Shown here one piece after another: positions 8,357-16,793 of a stretch of DNA of 64,000 nt. The DNA is from DAIDKA01 sp963726995. Its GTDB lineage: Bacteria; Pseudomonadota; Gammaproteobacteria; Steroidobacterales; Steroidobacteraceae. The stretch spans positions 62,001 to 126,000 of the forward strand of contig CAVSEP010000005.1 in the NCBI GenBank assembly GCA_963726995.1. The letters are read 5' to 3'. The notes under the pieces were generated by a model. That model was not told the origin of the DNA. It was given only the letters and a program-made list of their open reading frames with translations, and ran no database searches. Positions within the stretch are counted from its first letter, which is position 1. Every line of letters begins with the position of its first letter. A program made the translations under genes and the position numbers.

Positions 8357-9898
8357 CTACCAGGGCGCGGGTTTGTAGTCCTTCAGAAACTGGCCCCACA
8401 TAGGCGTGCCGGTGCTGAGGCCGGCAAAGATCGGATCCACGATCCGCGCCGCGCCATCAATGATGTCCAGGGGCGGCGCGAAACCGGTTTCGGCCTTGCG
8501 GGCCGCGAGCGCGGCCGGGTCCTCATCCGTCACCCAGCCGGTATCCACGGCATTCATGTGGATGCCGTCCCGGACATAGTCCGGGGCGCTGGTGCGGGTC
8601 ATCATGTTCAAGGCGGCCTTGGCCATGTTGGTGTGGGGATGCCGTTCGGTCTTGATGGTGCGATAGAACTGGCCTTCCATCGCACTGACGTTGACGATGT
8701 GCTTGTGGGCGCCGGCGCTCGCCGCCATCAGCGATTTGAGCCGCGCATTGAGGATGTAGGGCGCGATGGCATTGACCAGATGCACCTCCAGCAGCTCCGG
8801 TGTCTGCACTTCGTGCAGCCGCAGGCGCCAGCTGTTGATGTGCCTCATGTCAAGCTGCTGTTGGTCCTCATCGTAGCGATGCGCCGGAAACAGTGCCTCA
8901 CCTTGCAGATAGTCCTGATCCAGATAGCGTCGCTGCGACAGCTGCGCGCTGTGGAGCAATCCGGCCCCGCGTTCCGGGCCGGCGCCGGGCGCCAGGAGTT
9001 CACCGCCGGCGCCGCCTGCGCCGAGCAGTTCAGCCGACAGCGCCGCGTGATGCTCGAGCGGACCGCGCAGCGCTGCGGGCAACCGGCCGTGGGGCGTGGA
9101 TTCCTTCTCCAGCAGGTGCGCGAAGAATGCCGCGGGGCGCCGCACCGTCTGGCAGGCGTTGTTCAGCAGATAATCGAGGCGCGGCAGGCGCTCGCCCAGC
9201 AGTCGGGTGAACAGCTCAACGCTGGGGGTGTGGCGCAGATCCAGGCCGTGAATCTGCAGGCGGTCCCGGAACTGCGGATAGTCCGGTTCAAGCGCGTAGC
9301 GTTCGGCGGCATCCACCGGAAAGCGGGTGGTGACGATGACGTGCGCGCCGGCCCGCAACAGTTTCAGCGCGGCCTGAAACCCGATTTTCACGCGCGCCCC
9401 GGTCACCAGGGCGTAGTGGCCGGTGAGGTCCGCGCTCTGCTCGCGCTTCGCGTAGTTGAAATCCCCGCACTCACCGCACAGGCTGTCGTAGTAGCGGTGG
9501 GGCTGGCTGAAGGGTTGCTTGCAGACGTAGCAGTTGCGGGCCTTGCCCAGTGAGGGCTGCGCCGCCGGCGTGTCCGCCGCCTCGGGCGGCGTGAGCCAAA
9601 GCGGCGCGTAGCGGGTGGCGCGTCGCTGCAGTCGCAGGCCGGTGCCCTCGATGATCTGCTGATCGCGCGTCCGGGCGGCCGCCCGCTCGGCGCGCCGAAA
9701 GGCCTTGGCCATTCTGACCAGATCGTGGCGTTCGGGCTTGGCGACGAGCCCGGCCAGGGTGAGCAGTTCGCGGCGCTGCTGCGGCGGCAGCAGGGTCAAT
9801 TGCGAGCGGTCCGCCTCGATGGCACGCAGCACGTCGATACAGGCGCGCACATCCGCCGGCAGCAGGGTCGGACTCTGGGGTCGGTCGATGGTGTCCAT
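8357..9898 (-). CDS. Atypical SDR with N-terminal Cys-rich zinc knuckle
   Basis: 513 residues from the ATG at 9898. An N-terminal region of about 180 residues ends in a CYVCKQPF...CGECGDFNY zinc-knuckle-like motif. The Rossmann domain follows, with nucleotide motif TGARVKIG and LNNAC. Where SDRs have YxxxK, this protein reads TNMAK, so Thr replaces the catalytic Tyr; a Ser is present in NVSAMEG. A C-terminal motif VDTGWVTDEDP follows. I recognise this as a divergent SDR family also found in fungi, but its reaction is unknown to me. It is divergent from the YkgJ-type gene, 43 bases apart. Confidence 0.75.
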   Translation of the reverse strand: MDTIDRPQSPTLLPADVRACIDVLRAIEADRSQLTLLPPQQRRELLTLAGLVAKPERHDLVRMAKAFRRAERAAARTRDQQIIEGTGLRLQRRATRYAPLWLTPPEAADTPAAQPSLGKARNCYVCKQPFSQPHRYYDSLCGECGDFNYAKREQSADLTGHYALVTGARVKIGFQAALKLLRAGAHVIVTTRFPVDAAERYALEPDYPQFRDRLQIHGLDLRHTPSVELFTRLLGERLPRLDYLLNNACQTVRRPAAFFAHLLEKESTPHGRLPAALRGPLEHHAALSAELLGAGGAGGELLAPGAGPERGAGLLHSAQLSQRRYLDQDYLQGEALFPAHRYDEDQQQLDMRHINSWRLRLHEVQTPELLEVHLVNAIAPYILNARLKSLMAASAGAHKHIVNVSAMEGQFYRTIKTERHPHTNMAKAALNMMTRTSAPDYVRDGIHMNAVDTGWVTDEDPAALAARKAETGFAPPLDIIDGAARIVDPIFAGLSTGTPMWGQFLKDYKPAPW

Positions 9899-9941
9899 GG
9901 TCGCATTGTACCCAACGGTCCCAGGAGGCATTCTTGGGGCC

Positions 9942-10607
9942 ATGGAAGCCGGCGATGCCATTGGCCCGATGCAGCACATCGCCTTGCAGGCGGTCCGCGA
10001 CACTCTGGGGCGCAGCTCGGACGTGGATGCCTGCCTGGCGCTGGTCGGCCGCATCGATCAGCTGCTCGAGGAGGCCGCCCGGTACCTGCCGCAGGCCGCG
10101 GCGCCGCTGGCCTGTGGGGTGGGCTGTCATTTCTGCTGCCACCTGCGCGTCATGGTGCTGCCGCACGAGGCCATCGCGCTGTTTCGTCATCTGCAGTCAC
10201 GGATGCCTGAAGGGCTCGCCCGGCAGGTGCGCGCGCGGTTGCGCGAGCGCCCGGCCGGCGCTGCGAATTCACGGCGGGCCTGCGCCTTTCTGGTGGACGG
10301 GAAATGCGCCGCCTATGAGGCGCGGCCCAGCGCCTGTGCGGGTTACCATTCCCTGAGCAGGCAGCGCTGCGAGCAGTCGTTCCAGGATCCGTCGCTGCCT
10401 ACCGGCACGGTCGCCCTGCGATCGTTGCAGGTCGTGGCGGCGGCGCTGGAAGAGGGCGTGGGCGCCGCGCTGCAGGCGCAAGGACTCAATCAGAGCCGAA
10501 TCGAATTGCATGCCGCGGTGGCGGCCCTGCTTGCGAAACCTGCACTGATCGCGCGCTGGCGCGCCGGGCGGCCGCTGCTTCAATCCGCGCCCGAAGGAGC
10601 ACCGTGA
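9942..10607 (+). CDS. YkgJ-family cysteine-cluster protein
   Basis: 221 residues from the ATG at 9942, preceded by AGGAGG at 9923-9928 (a rather long 13-base spacing; another ATG at 9969 is possible). It has the cysteine cluster GCHFCCHLRV followed by CAFLVDGKCAAYEARPSAC, the pattern of the YkgJ/UPF0153 family, which is thought to bind zinc or an Fe-S cluster. The function is not established. Its stop nearly overlaps the start of the DUF1348 gene, so they are probably translated together. Confidence 0.75.
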   Translation: MEAGDAIGPMQHIALQAVRDTLGRSSDVDACLALVGRIDQLLEEAARYLPQAAAPLACGVGCHFCCHLRVMVLPHEAIALFRHLQSRMPEGLARQVRARLRERPAGAANSRRACAFLVDGKCAAYEARPSACAGYHSLSRQRCEQSFQDPSLPTGTVALRSLQVVAAALEEGVGAALQAQGLNQSRIELHAAVAALLAKPALIARWRAGRPLLQSAPEGAP

Positions 10608-11071
10608 TGGACCGACCCCCACTGCCGCCATTCACTGCGGAGACAGCCGCGCGGAAGGCCCGCCTGGCCGAGGACGCCTGGAACTCGAAAGACCCGGCGC
10701 GCGTGGCGCTGGCGTACACCGCCGACAGTCGCTGGCGCAATCGCGCCGAGTTCCTGCAGGGCCGGGAGGCCATCGAGGCTTTCCTGCGGCGCAAGTGGGA
10801 TCGGGAGCTGGATTACCGCCTCATCAAGGAGGTCTGGGCGTTTGCAGCAAACCGCATCGCGGTGCGCTTCGCCTATGAGTGGCATGACGACTCGGGTCAG
10901 TGGCACCGCAGTTACGGCAACGAAAACTGGGAATTCGACGAACATGGACTGATGCGCACGCGCATCGCGAGCATCAATGACACACCGATTGCCGCGTCGG
11001 ACCGCAAGTTTCACTGGCCCAGCGGCCGCCGTCCGGACGATCATCCCGGGCTCAGTGAGTTGGGCTTCTAG
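10607..11071 (+). CDS. DUF1348 family, NTF2-like protein
   Basis: 154 residues. AAGGAG at 10594-10599 supports the ATG at 10607; a GTG three bases earlier is also possible. The sequence matches the conserved DUF1348 pattern almost end to end: RPPLPPFTAETA, LAEDAWNSKDP, YTADSRWRNR, FLRRKWDRELDYRLIKE, VRFAYEWHDD and YGNENWEF. The fold is NTF2-like (SnoaL superfamily). No reaction is established for the family. It overlaps the YkgJ-type gene and precedes the exported SDR. Confidence 0.9.
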   Translation: MDRPPLPPFTAETAARKARLAEDAWNSKDPARVALAYTADSRWRNRAEFLQGREAIEAFLRRKWDRELDYRLIKEVWAFAANRIAVRFAYEWHDDSGQWHRSYGNENWEFDEHGLMRTRIASINDTPIAASDRKFHWPSGRRPDDHPGLSELGF

Positions 11072-11080
11072 CTATGAGGA

Positions 11081-11914
11081 ATGAATACCGTGCGTAACTT
11101 GAGAAAGATTCTGCTGCTGACGTCCCTCGGCCTGGCGATGGCCGCGGCCGCCGGGGGTGCCGGGGCCGAGACCGTCCTGATCACCGGCGCCAATCAGGGC
11201 ATAGGCCTGGAGTTCGCCAAGGAATATGCCGCCCGGGGCTGGACCGTCATCGCCACCCATCGGCGCACGGGCACGCCGGAGGAGCTGGCGGCGCTGGCCG
11301 CGAAATATCCCAAGGTTCGCATCGAGCGCATGGATGTGACCGATGCGGCGCAGATTGCGGCGCTGGGAGTGAAGCTCAAGGGAGTGCCGATCGACATTCT
11401 GCTCAACAACGCGGGGCTGGTCCGGACCGATCCGGTGAACAAGCCCGGCGGCAATACCAACCAGATGTTCGGCACCCTGGACTACAAACTGCTGGATGAC
11501 TTCATCCACACCAATGTGGCAGGTCCCCTGATGATCACCGAAACCTTCATCGACAACGTGAAGGCGAGTCGACAGAAGAAGATCGTGGCCATCAGTTCGG
11601 CGGCCGGCTCGGTGTCGGTGCCGCCCTTCATGCCCAATGGCTCGCCGGTTCCCGATCATTACTGGTACCGCATCAGCAAGGCCGCCTTGAACAGCGCCAT
11701 GGTGCTGCTCAGTGCGCAGTTCAGGAATCAGGGCGTGACGGTCGTGATGTTTCATCCCGGCGGCGTGCAGGTGGAGAGCTTCGGCGCCGACAAGCTTCCC
11801 GGGTTCGTGCCGCCCGCGGAGGCAATCGGCAAGATGATCCGGACCATCGATGGGCTGACCATCAAGGACAGCGGCCGGTTCCTGGACAACGACGGCAAGG
11901 ATCATCCCTGGTGA
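11081..11914 (+). CDS. SDR oxidoreductase with N-terminal signal peptide
   Basis: 277 residues. The first 28 form a Sec-type signal (basic NLRKI, then a Leu/Ala core ending AGA), followed at once by the first Rossmann strand ETVLITGANQGIG. The motifs NNAG, AISSAAGS and YRISK give a full SDR active site. It is closely related to the minus-strand gene at 23872-24695, which has the same start, RYAAxGWTVIATHRR-type segment (here EYAARGWTVIATHRR) and MIRTI near the end. An exported, non-Tat, NAD(P)-dependent enzyme is puzzling, and the leader may instead be a membrane anchor. It follows the DUF1348 gene by 9 bases. Confidence 0.8.
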   Translation: MNTVRNLRKILLLTSLGLAMAAAAGGAGAETVLITGANQGIGLEFAKEYAARGWTVIATHRRTGTPEELAALAAKYPKVRIERMDVTDAAQIAALGVKLKGVPIDILLNNAGLVRTDPVNKPGGNTNQMFGTLDYKLLDDFIHTNVAGPLMITETFIDNVKASRQKKIVAISSAAGSVSVPPFMPNGSPVPDHYWYRISKAALNSAMVLLSAQFRNQGVTVVMFHPGGVQVESFGADKLPGFVPPAEAIGKMIRTIDGLTIKDSGRFLDNDGKDHPW

Positions 11915-11977
11915 GGGAGATGAATTGTTTAATAATCAATATGGTAGGGCGTAATTCGTCTCGCATTGCCGGGAGTG

Positions 11978-12006
11978 TTACTTGATCGTAATAATATTTG
12001 TATTAC
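11978..12006 (+). promoter_or_regulatory. Promoter and palindromic operator of the toxin-antitoxin pair
   Basis: AT-rich stretch just before the antitoxin start. TTACTT at 11978-11983 and TATTAC at 12001-12006 are 17 bases apart, fitting -35 and -10 elements. Overlapping this is an inverted repeat GTAATA (11988-11993), 7 bases, TATTAC (12001-12006). RHH antitoxins commonly repress their own operon through such sites. The assignment is inference. Confidence 0.5.
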
Positions 12007-12015
12007 ACTGGTTCC

Positions 12016-12249
12016 ATGGATGACCTGACCTCCTTTTCTTTGCGAATTCCCAAAGCCTTGGCGCGCAGCATCGAGGCGGAAGCGAGGCGTTCGGGCCTTA
12101 ACAAATCCGAATATGCGCGGCGTGCTCTGGAAGAATTCAATCAACGGATGATGCAGGAGCGCATCACCGAGATATCCCTGCGCTTGTCAGCGCAAAGCGC
12201 CGCCGCGGCTCAATCCATGGAGCCCAGCACCTCAGACGGATTGGCGTGA
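12016..12249 (+). CDS. Ribbon-helix-helix (CopG-type) antitoxin
   Basis: 77 residues from the ATG at 12016; the upstream ATG at 11998 falls inside the putative operator. The N-terminus SFSLRIPKALARSIEAEARRSGLNKSEYARRALEEF is the CopG/Arc pattern of a beta strand for DNA-major-groove contact followed by two helices. The C-terminal part is the expected toxin-binding tail. The gene overlaps the MazF-like toxin by 4 bases (GTGA), the classic antitoxin-toxin layout. It sits in locally AT-rich DNA unlike its neighbours, suggesting acquisition as a module. Confidence 0.85.
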   Translation: MDDLTSFSLRIPKALARSIEAEARRSGLNKSEYARRALEEFNQRMMQERITEISLRLSAQSAAAAQSMEPSTSDGLA

Positions 12250-12608
12250 GCGTGAAGTTTCGCGGCGAGGTTTGGGCGGTCGATTTCGAACCGCCGACCC
12301 ACCGCCAGGAGCCGGGAAAGAAAGGACGGCCCGCCCTGATCATCCAGTGCGGTGCGCTCAACAGGGCGAAGCACCTCACTACGATCGTGATTCCGGGCAC
12401 CAGTCAGGTGGACTCACTGCCACCTGAAGATGACTATCCGCTGCGTGTGCGCATTCAGAAGACCGGCGATCTCGATTTTGATACCGATCTGCTCATCGAT
12501 CAGGTACGCGCGGTTTCCAATTCACGGTTCATGTTCCGATATTGCGTGGTCCAGCCAAACATTCTGAAGAAAGCCGAAGAGGCCCTGCGGGTGCTCGTCG
12601 GGTCCTAG
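12246..12608 (+). CDS. MazF/PemK-type endoribonuclease toxin
   Basis: 120 residues from a GTG start at 12246 that overlaps the antitoxin stop; another GTG at 12252 is possible. The family pattern is clear: RGEVWAVDFEP near the N-terminus, GRPALIIQ with the conserved Arg-Pro, and TTIVIPGTSQ; then LLIDQVRAVSNSRF (DQxR motif). MazF-type toxins cut mRNA at short sequences. It is slightly longer at the C-terminus than typical. It forms a two-gene module with the RHH antitoxin. Confidence 0.85.
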   Translation: MSVKFRGEVWAVDFEPPTHRQEPGKKGRPALIIQCGALNRAKHLTTIVIPGTSQVDSLPPEDDYPLRVRIQKTGDLDFDTDLLIDQVRAVSNSRFMFRYCVVQPNILKKAEEALRVLVGS

Positions 12609-12636
12609 CAAGACCCAATTTCGCGACAGCGGTTCG

Positions 12637-12668
12637 AAAAAAAAGGCCGCTGGTTCACAGCGGCCTTT
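12637..12668 (-). terminator. Rho-independent terminator of the TonB receptor gene
   Basis: A perfect 8-bp stem GGCCGCTG/CAGCGGCC with loop GTTCA (12645-12665). On the minus strand it is followed by eight T residues, 30 bases after the receptor stop. The plus side has only TTT after the stem, so it may also act weakly for the toxin gene. Confidence 0.85.
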
Positions 12669-12697
12669 CCTTCAGTCCTTGAAAACCGAGTGGGCGA

Positions 12698-15478
12698 TTA
12701 CTTGAACTTCGCCGTCAGCTGGATGTACCACTCCGCCGGCTCGTTGTAGACGCCGCCCAGTTCGCCCGCACCGATGTTCGGCGAACCGGTGGTGATGAAG
12801 CGATCGTTGGTGATGTTGGTGCCACCGATCGCCAGATCGTACTTGTCGTTCGAGGACAGGTAGTGCACCGAGGCATCCAGAATGCGCGACGCCGGCCGAC
12901 GCAGCTCAGGGGTGTTCAACGAGTCGTTGTACATCTCAGCCACATAGGTGAAGTCGACCACCGCCCGGATCGCCGCATCGTTCGGCAGCGAGATGGTGTA
13001 CTCCGGATAGAACGTGAACTTGTACTTCGGCGTCTTGGGCAACCGGGCATCCAGGGAGCTGCCCGCAACGATGTTGCAGACCGGGCCCCCGGTGGCCGGA
13101 TTGATCGCCGTCGTCGGACACTGGTTCAGGCCGATGCCCGGCAGGATGGCCTGCGGGATGTTGGCGTTCGGGTTCACGTAGGTGTAGTAGGCGTCGATGT
13201 AGGAGCCGCTGAAGTTCAGCGCCAGCCCATGACCGAGCACCGACTGGATGTCCAGTTCGGCACCCTTGATCTTGGCGTTGCCGGCGTTGGTGTACACCGG
13301 TGAGATGCCCTGCTGGATGTCCAGCTGAATGCCCGTGTAGTCCGTGTAGAACACAGCCGCATTGGCCTTCAGGTGATGATTGAACATCTCCGACTTCACG
13401 CCCAGTTCCCAGGTCTTGGTGTATTCCGGGGAGAACTGCGCCACGGCGGCGTTGGGGATGTTGGCCGACAGGCGGGTGGTCCAGCCACCGGCCTTGAAGC
13501 CCTTGCCCCAGCTCGCATAGACCATGGCATCGTCGGTGAACTTGTACTGCGTCGCCAGCGTGGGATCGAACACATGCCAGGTCTGCGAGTTGTTGCCCAC
13601 CGGGAAGTACCGGTCCACCGTGCCGCCACCCAGCGTGAACGCATACGGAGCACCCAGGATCACTCCGCACAGCTGGGAGCCGAAGGGGAAGCAGTTCAGG
13701 TCGCCCTGGCCGCCGATGAAGTGTTCCTGCACCTCGGTGTAGCGTCCGCCGGCGGTGAAGCTCCACTGGTCGGTGAGCTTGTAGTCGGCATGCACGAAGG
13801 CCGCGAGGTTCTTGTTGTTCGCGTCATTCTGGATGTCATACACGTACAGCAGGCTCTCGAACGGCACGTAGTCATGCACGTAGCCGGCTTCCTCGAAGTA
13901 GTACAGGCCGGTCACGTAGTCCAGCTTGCCGCCCAGCGCCTTGCCGTTCAGCTGGAACTCCTGGGAGACCTGCCACTGGTGCTGGTGGTCGGTCACTTCC
14001 TGGATGGTCTCGGGGGTGCCGTCCAGGTCGGTGCCGATGCGCCAGGCGATCTGGCGATATCCGGAGATCGACTTGAAGGACAGGGTATCGCTGATTTCGT
14101 GCTGCAGCGTGAGCGACACGCCGAAGTAGTCGTTGTTGGCGAAGTCCGGCCCATTGGCATAGGTGGTGTCGATGTTGCCGGTCTGGTTGATGGCTGCACT
14201 GTCATACAGCCGGGGGCTGTTGGAACCCAGGTACGGCAGGCCGGCGGCGACGTTCGCCGCATTGAACGGTCCCGGTGGGCCACCGACATAGCCGGCGCCG
14301 AGCAGCGGTGCACCGCCGGTGGACAGTCCCGGAACGTGTGCGCGGGGCAGCGAGCACAGCCCCGAGAACAGATTGTTGGTACCGGAGCCTACGGGGAAGG
14401 CAGGACCAAAGACTCCAGGTCCCATTGGAATTATCGATGCATTCGCGACATTCGCGTTGATGTTCGCCGCGTTGCTGCTGATGCAGGTGTTGTACAGGGT
14501 CGAGAAGGTGGAGGTCGTCAGGTTGCCCTGGTAGGTCTGCAGGACGGTGTACGGCAGGGCTTCCTGGGCCTGATGGTTCCAGTCGGCGGTGAAGGTCGCG
14601 GTGGTCTTGTCATCCACCAGCCACAGCAGCTTGCCGCGCAGGGTCTGCACGTTGTAGCCGCCGTAGGCATCGCCGGTCTGGTAGCCCGCCTTCGGGTAGG
14701 CATTCTGGGGATCCACGACGAACGGCGTCGCCGCCTCCGGGGAGCCGGCCGGGTACGGAATCACCTTCTGGTAACCGTTGCGGTCCTGCGAGGAGGCCGT
14801 GATGGAGGAGAGCAGCACGCCGTTGATGATGGGCAGGTCGGCGGTGAAGCCGAAGTCCCGACGCGCGAGCATGCCGCCGGTGACCTGAGCCGTGAACTTC
14901 TCTTCGTTGCCCGGCGTGTGGGTGATGATGCTGATGGCGCCGCCCTCGGTGTTGGCACCGAACAGCGTGCCCTGGGGGCCCTTGAGGATTTCGACGCGGT
15001 CCACATCCAGCAGGCCCTGATTGGCGCCGATGGTGCGCGCGAGGTACACGCCGTCCAGATAGACACCGACGGCAGGATTCAGGTTGAAGGCGAAGTCGTC
15101 CTGGCCCACGCCGCGGATGGAGGCGGAGAGCACCGAGCGGTCACCGGAGAAGGGCGAGCCGGAGTCCAGGTTGACGCTGGGGGTGAGATTGCCGAGCGCA
15201 CCGACACTGGTCAGGTTGCGCTGCTGCAAGGTATCGGTGGTGAAGGCAGTGATGGAAATGGGCACGTTCTGCACGTTTTCCGAGCGACGCTCGGCGGTGA
15301 CGACCACTTCCTGCAGAGCGCCCGAATCATCGGCGGCGCCCGCGGCACTGGGCGGCGCGGTCTGGGCGTAGACGCCGCCACAGCCTGCGGCCAGGCCTGC
15401 GATCGTCCAGAAGGCCAGTCGACGGCTGCGCCGTGCCACGGTGCCGGGTCCTTTCGAACCTGTTACTGCATCTTTCAT
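12698..15478 (-). CDS. TonB-dependent outer-membrane receptor
   Basis: 926 residues. A signal peptide ending near AGCGGVYAQ is followed by a TonB-box region (LQEVVVTAERR, about residue 55), a plug domain (SITAFTTDTLQQRNLTSVGAL, RGVGQDDFAFNLNPAVGVYLDGVYLAR, EILKGPQGTLFGANTEGGAISI) and a 22-strand-type barrel ending in AEWYIQLTAKFK. This belongs to the large class used by sphingomonads and catabolic gammaproteobacteria for hydrophobic or poorly diffusible carbon sources; the substrate is unknown. It is divergent from the AraC regulator, and a strong terminator follows it. Confidence 0.92.
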   Translation of the reverse strand: MKDAVTGSKGPGTVARRSRRLAFWTIAGLAAGCGGVYAQTAPPSAAGAADDSGALQEVVVTAERRSENVQNVPISITAFTTDTLQQRNLTSVGALGNLTPSVNLDSGSPFSGDRSVLSASIRGVGQDDFAFNLNPAVGVYLDGVYLARTIGANQGLLDVDRVEILKGPQGTLFGANTEGGAISIITHTPGNEEKFTAQVTGGMLARRDFGFTADLPIINGVLLSSITASSQDRNGYQKVIPYPAGSPEAATPFVVDPQNAYPKAGYQTGDAYGGYNVQTLRGKLLWLVDDKTTATFTADWNHQAQEALPYTVLQTYQGNLTTSTFSTLYNTCISSNAANINANVANASIIPMGPGVFGPAFPVGSGTNNLFSGLCSLPRAHVPGLSTGGAPLLGAGYVGGPPGPFNAANVAAGLPYLGSNSPRLYDSAAINQTGNIDTTYANGPDFANNDYFGVSLTLQHEISDTLSFKSISGYRQIAWRIGTDLDGTPETIQEVTDHQHQWQVSQEFQLNGKALGGKLDYVTGLYYFEEAGYVHDYVPFESLLYVYDIQNDANNKNLAAFVHADYKLTDQWSFTAGGRYTEVQEHFIGGQGDLNCFPFGSQLCGVILGAPYAFTLGGGTVDRYFPVGNNSQTWHVFDPTLATQYKFTDDAMVYASWGKGFKAGGWTTRLSANIPNAAVAQFSPEYTKTWELGVKSEMFNHHLKANAAVFYTDYTGIQLDIQQGISPVYTNAGNAKIKGAELDIQSVLGHGLALNFSGSYIDAYYTYVNPNANIPQAILPGIGLNQCPTTAINPATGGPVCNIVAGSSLDARLPKTPKYKFTFYPEYTISLPNDAAIRAVVDFTYVAEMYNDSLNTPELRRPASRILDASVHYLSSNDKYDLAIGGTNITNDRFITTGSPNIGAGELGGVYNEPAEWYIQLTAKFK

Positions 15479-15813
15479 CCTGCGTCCCCCTGAAACAACA
15501 TTCTGATAATGGGAAGCCGGGTCGGTCGACCGCGTTGCGCGGTCCCCTCAAGCTCGCTGGCCATGGGCCACTATTTCGCGGTGCCGGCGCTTCCCAACGA
15601 CGCCGAAGCCTATCGCGGTGCTTCGTTTTGATGCGCGGACGACAGCGCAAAGGGATGCTCACAGCGCACCATAATCTGTAATACTGTGGTATGAATAAGG
15701 TACAGATGCGGCGCCCAGGGCGACTTGCCCGGATGGAAGCTGTGGACTGGTTGCATATTCCGCCTCTGTGCCACATTCCTGTGCGTGGCGGATTCGCGAG
15801 CTCTGGAGCCTAG
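15479..15813. promoter_or_regulatory. Divergent control region between TonB receptor and AraC genes
   Basis: 335 bases with no convincing gene. It contains an AT-richer core around 15670-15705 with a perfect dyad ATAC-TGTG-GTAT at 15681-15692, nested within CTGTA (15676-15680) and TACAG (15701-15705). This looks like a regulator binding site between two divergent promoters. AraC-type control of both directions is inferred from position. Confidence 0.45.
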
Positions 15814-16770
15814 ATGACGGGGGTAAGGCTGGACCAAGAACGTCCCGGGCATTGGTCGACCGATGTCGTCGACCAGCGCAGGGCGCTGGCTTACTGGGTG
15901 GACACGGTCTGCGACCGGTTCCTGGAACTGGATATCGATACACCCGTGCGCAGCCATTTCCGGGCCTGCCTGGATCAGATTGATTTCGGCCCGGCCACCT
16001 TGAGTTTTGTCGGCGCGGCCAGCCAGCGCATCCGGCGCACTCCGGCCCGCATTTCGCGCACCCGTTATCCGACCTTCTTTCTGCTCCAGTTTCGCGTTGG
16101 CCACGGCCTTTTGCGGCAGCGCAGCAAAGAGGTCCGGGCGCACGCCGGGGAGTGCGTGCTCATCGACGGGACCGAACCGTACGAGCTGGATTGTCCCCAG
16201 TCGACCACGGCGGCGATCCTGCGGATGCCCGAGGACTGGCTGCGGCGCTGGATACCGAATCCGGAAACCATTTCTCCCATGGTCTTCAGTCAGGGTGACT
16301 GGAGCTCGGCGCTGTGCGCCGCCATGGCCAGCCTGCGGCTGGAGACCTGCAGCGATCTGGCGCTGCCGCGCAGCGCCGTCGCCGACCAGATCGCCTCCCT
16401 CCTGACCCTCGCGGTGGGCAGGGGCGCGGAAATGGAATCGCCGCGTTCGCTGCTCGATGACCTCATCCTCACCCTGCGCGATCGTCTGGAGGAAACCGAC
16501 CTGTCGCCGCTGATGGTGGCGGCGGCGCACGATGTCTCCAAGCGCACCCTGCACTATGCCTTCGCGGCGGCCGGCACCACCTTCGTGGAGCAGCTGATGA
16601 AGCTGCGCCTGGAACGGGCGCGCGAAATCCTGAGCGACGCACGCCAGGCGGCGCCGCGCATCGAGGATGTCGCCACCCGCTGCGGCTTCACCGATCCCAG
16701 TCACTTTGCGCGTCGCTTCCGTCAGAAGTACGGCCACGCGCCGCTGCAGTACCGCCGCGCGGTGCTGTAA
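15814..16770 (+). CDS. AraC-family transcriptional regulator
   Basis: 318 residues. The N-terminal half resembles the AraC_binding_2 type sensor domain of FeaR/NphR-like activators of aromatic catabolism. The C-terminal 100 residues hold two helix-turn-helix motifs (TDLSPLMVAAAHDVSKRTLHYAFAAAG-like region and IEDVATRCGFTDPSHFARRFRQKYGHAPLQYRR). It starts 335 bases from the divergent TonB receptor and ends 23 bases before the phenylphosphate-synthase-like gene, so it probably controls that operon and perhaps the receptor. Its ligand is unknown. Confidence 0.88.
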   Translation: MTGVRLDQERPGHWSTDVVDQRRALAYWVDTVCDRFLELDIDTPVRSHFRACLDQIDFGPATLSFVGAASQRIRRTPARISRTRYPTFFLLQFRVGHGLLRQRSKEVRAHAGECVLIDGTEPYELDCPQSTTAAILRMPEDWLRRWIPNPETISPMVFSQGDWSSALCAAMASLRLETCSDLALPRSAVADQIASLLTLAVGRGAEMESPRSLLDDLILTLRDRLEETDLSPLMVAAAHDVSKRTLHYAFAAAGTTFVEQLMKLRLERAREILSDARQAAPRIEDVATRCGFTDPSHFARRFRQKYGHAPLQYRRAVL

Positions 16771-16793
16771 CGCCACGGACAAGAAATATTATT

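Noticed and set aside
13373..15493. Plus-strand open frame of 706 codons opposite the TonB receptor
   Set aside because: Antisense to a receptor with unmistakable plug and barrel motifs; composition is that of a GC-rich reverse frame.
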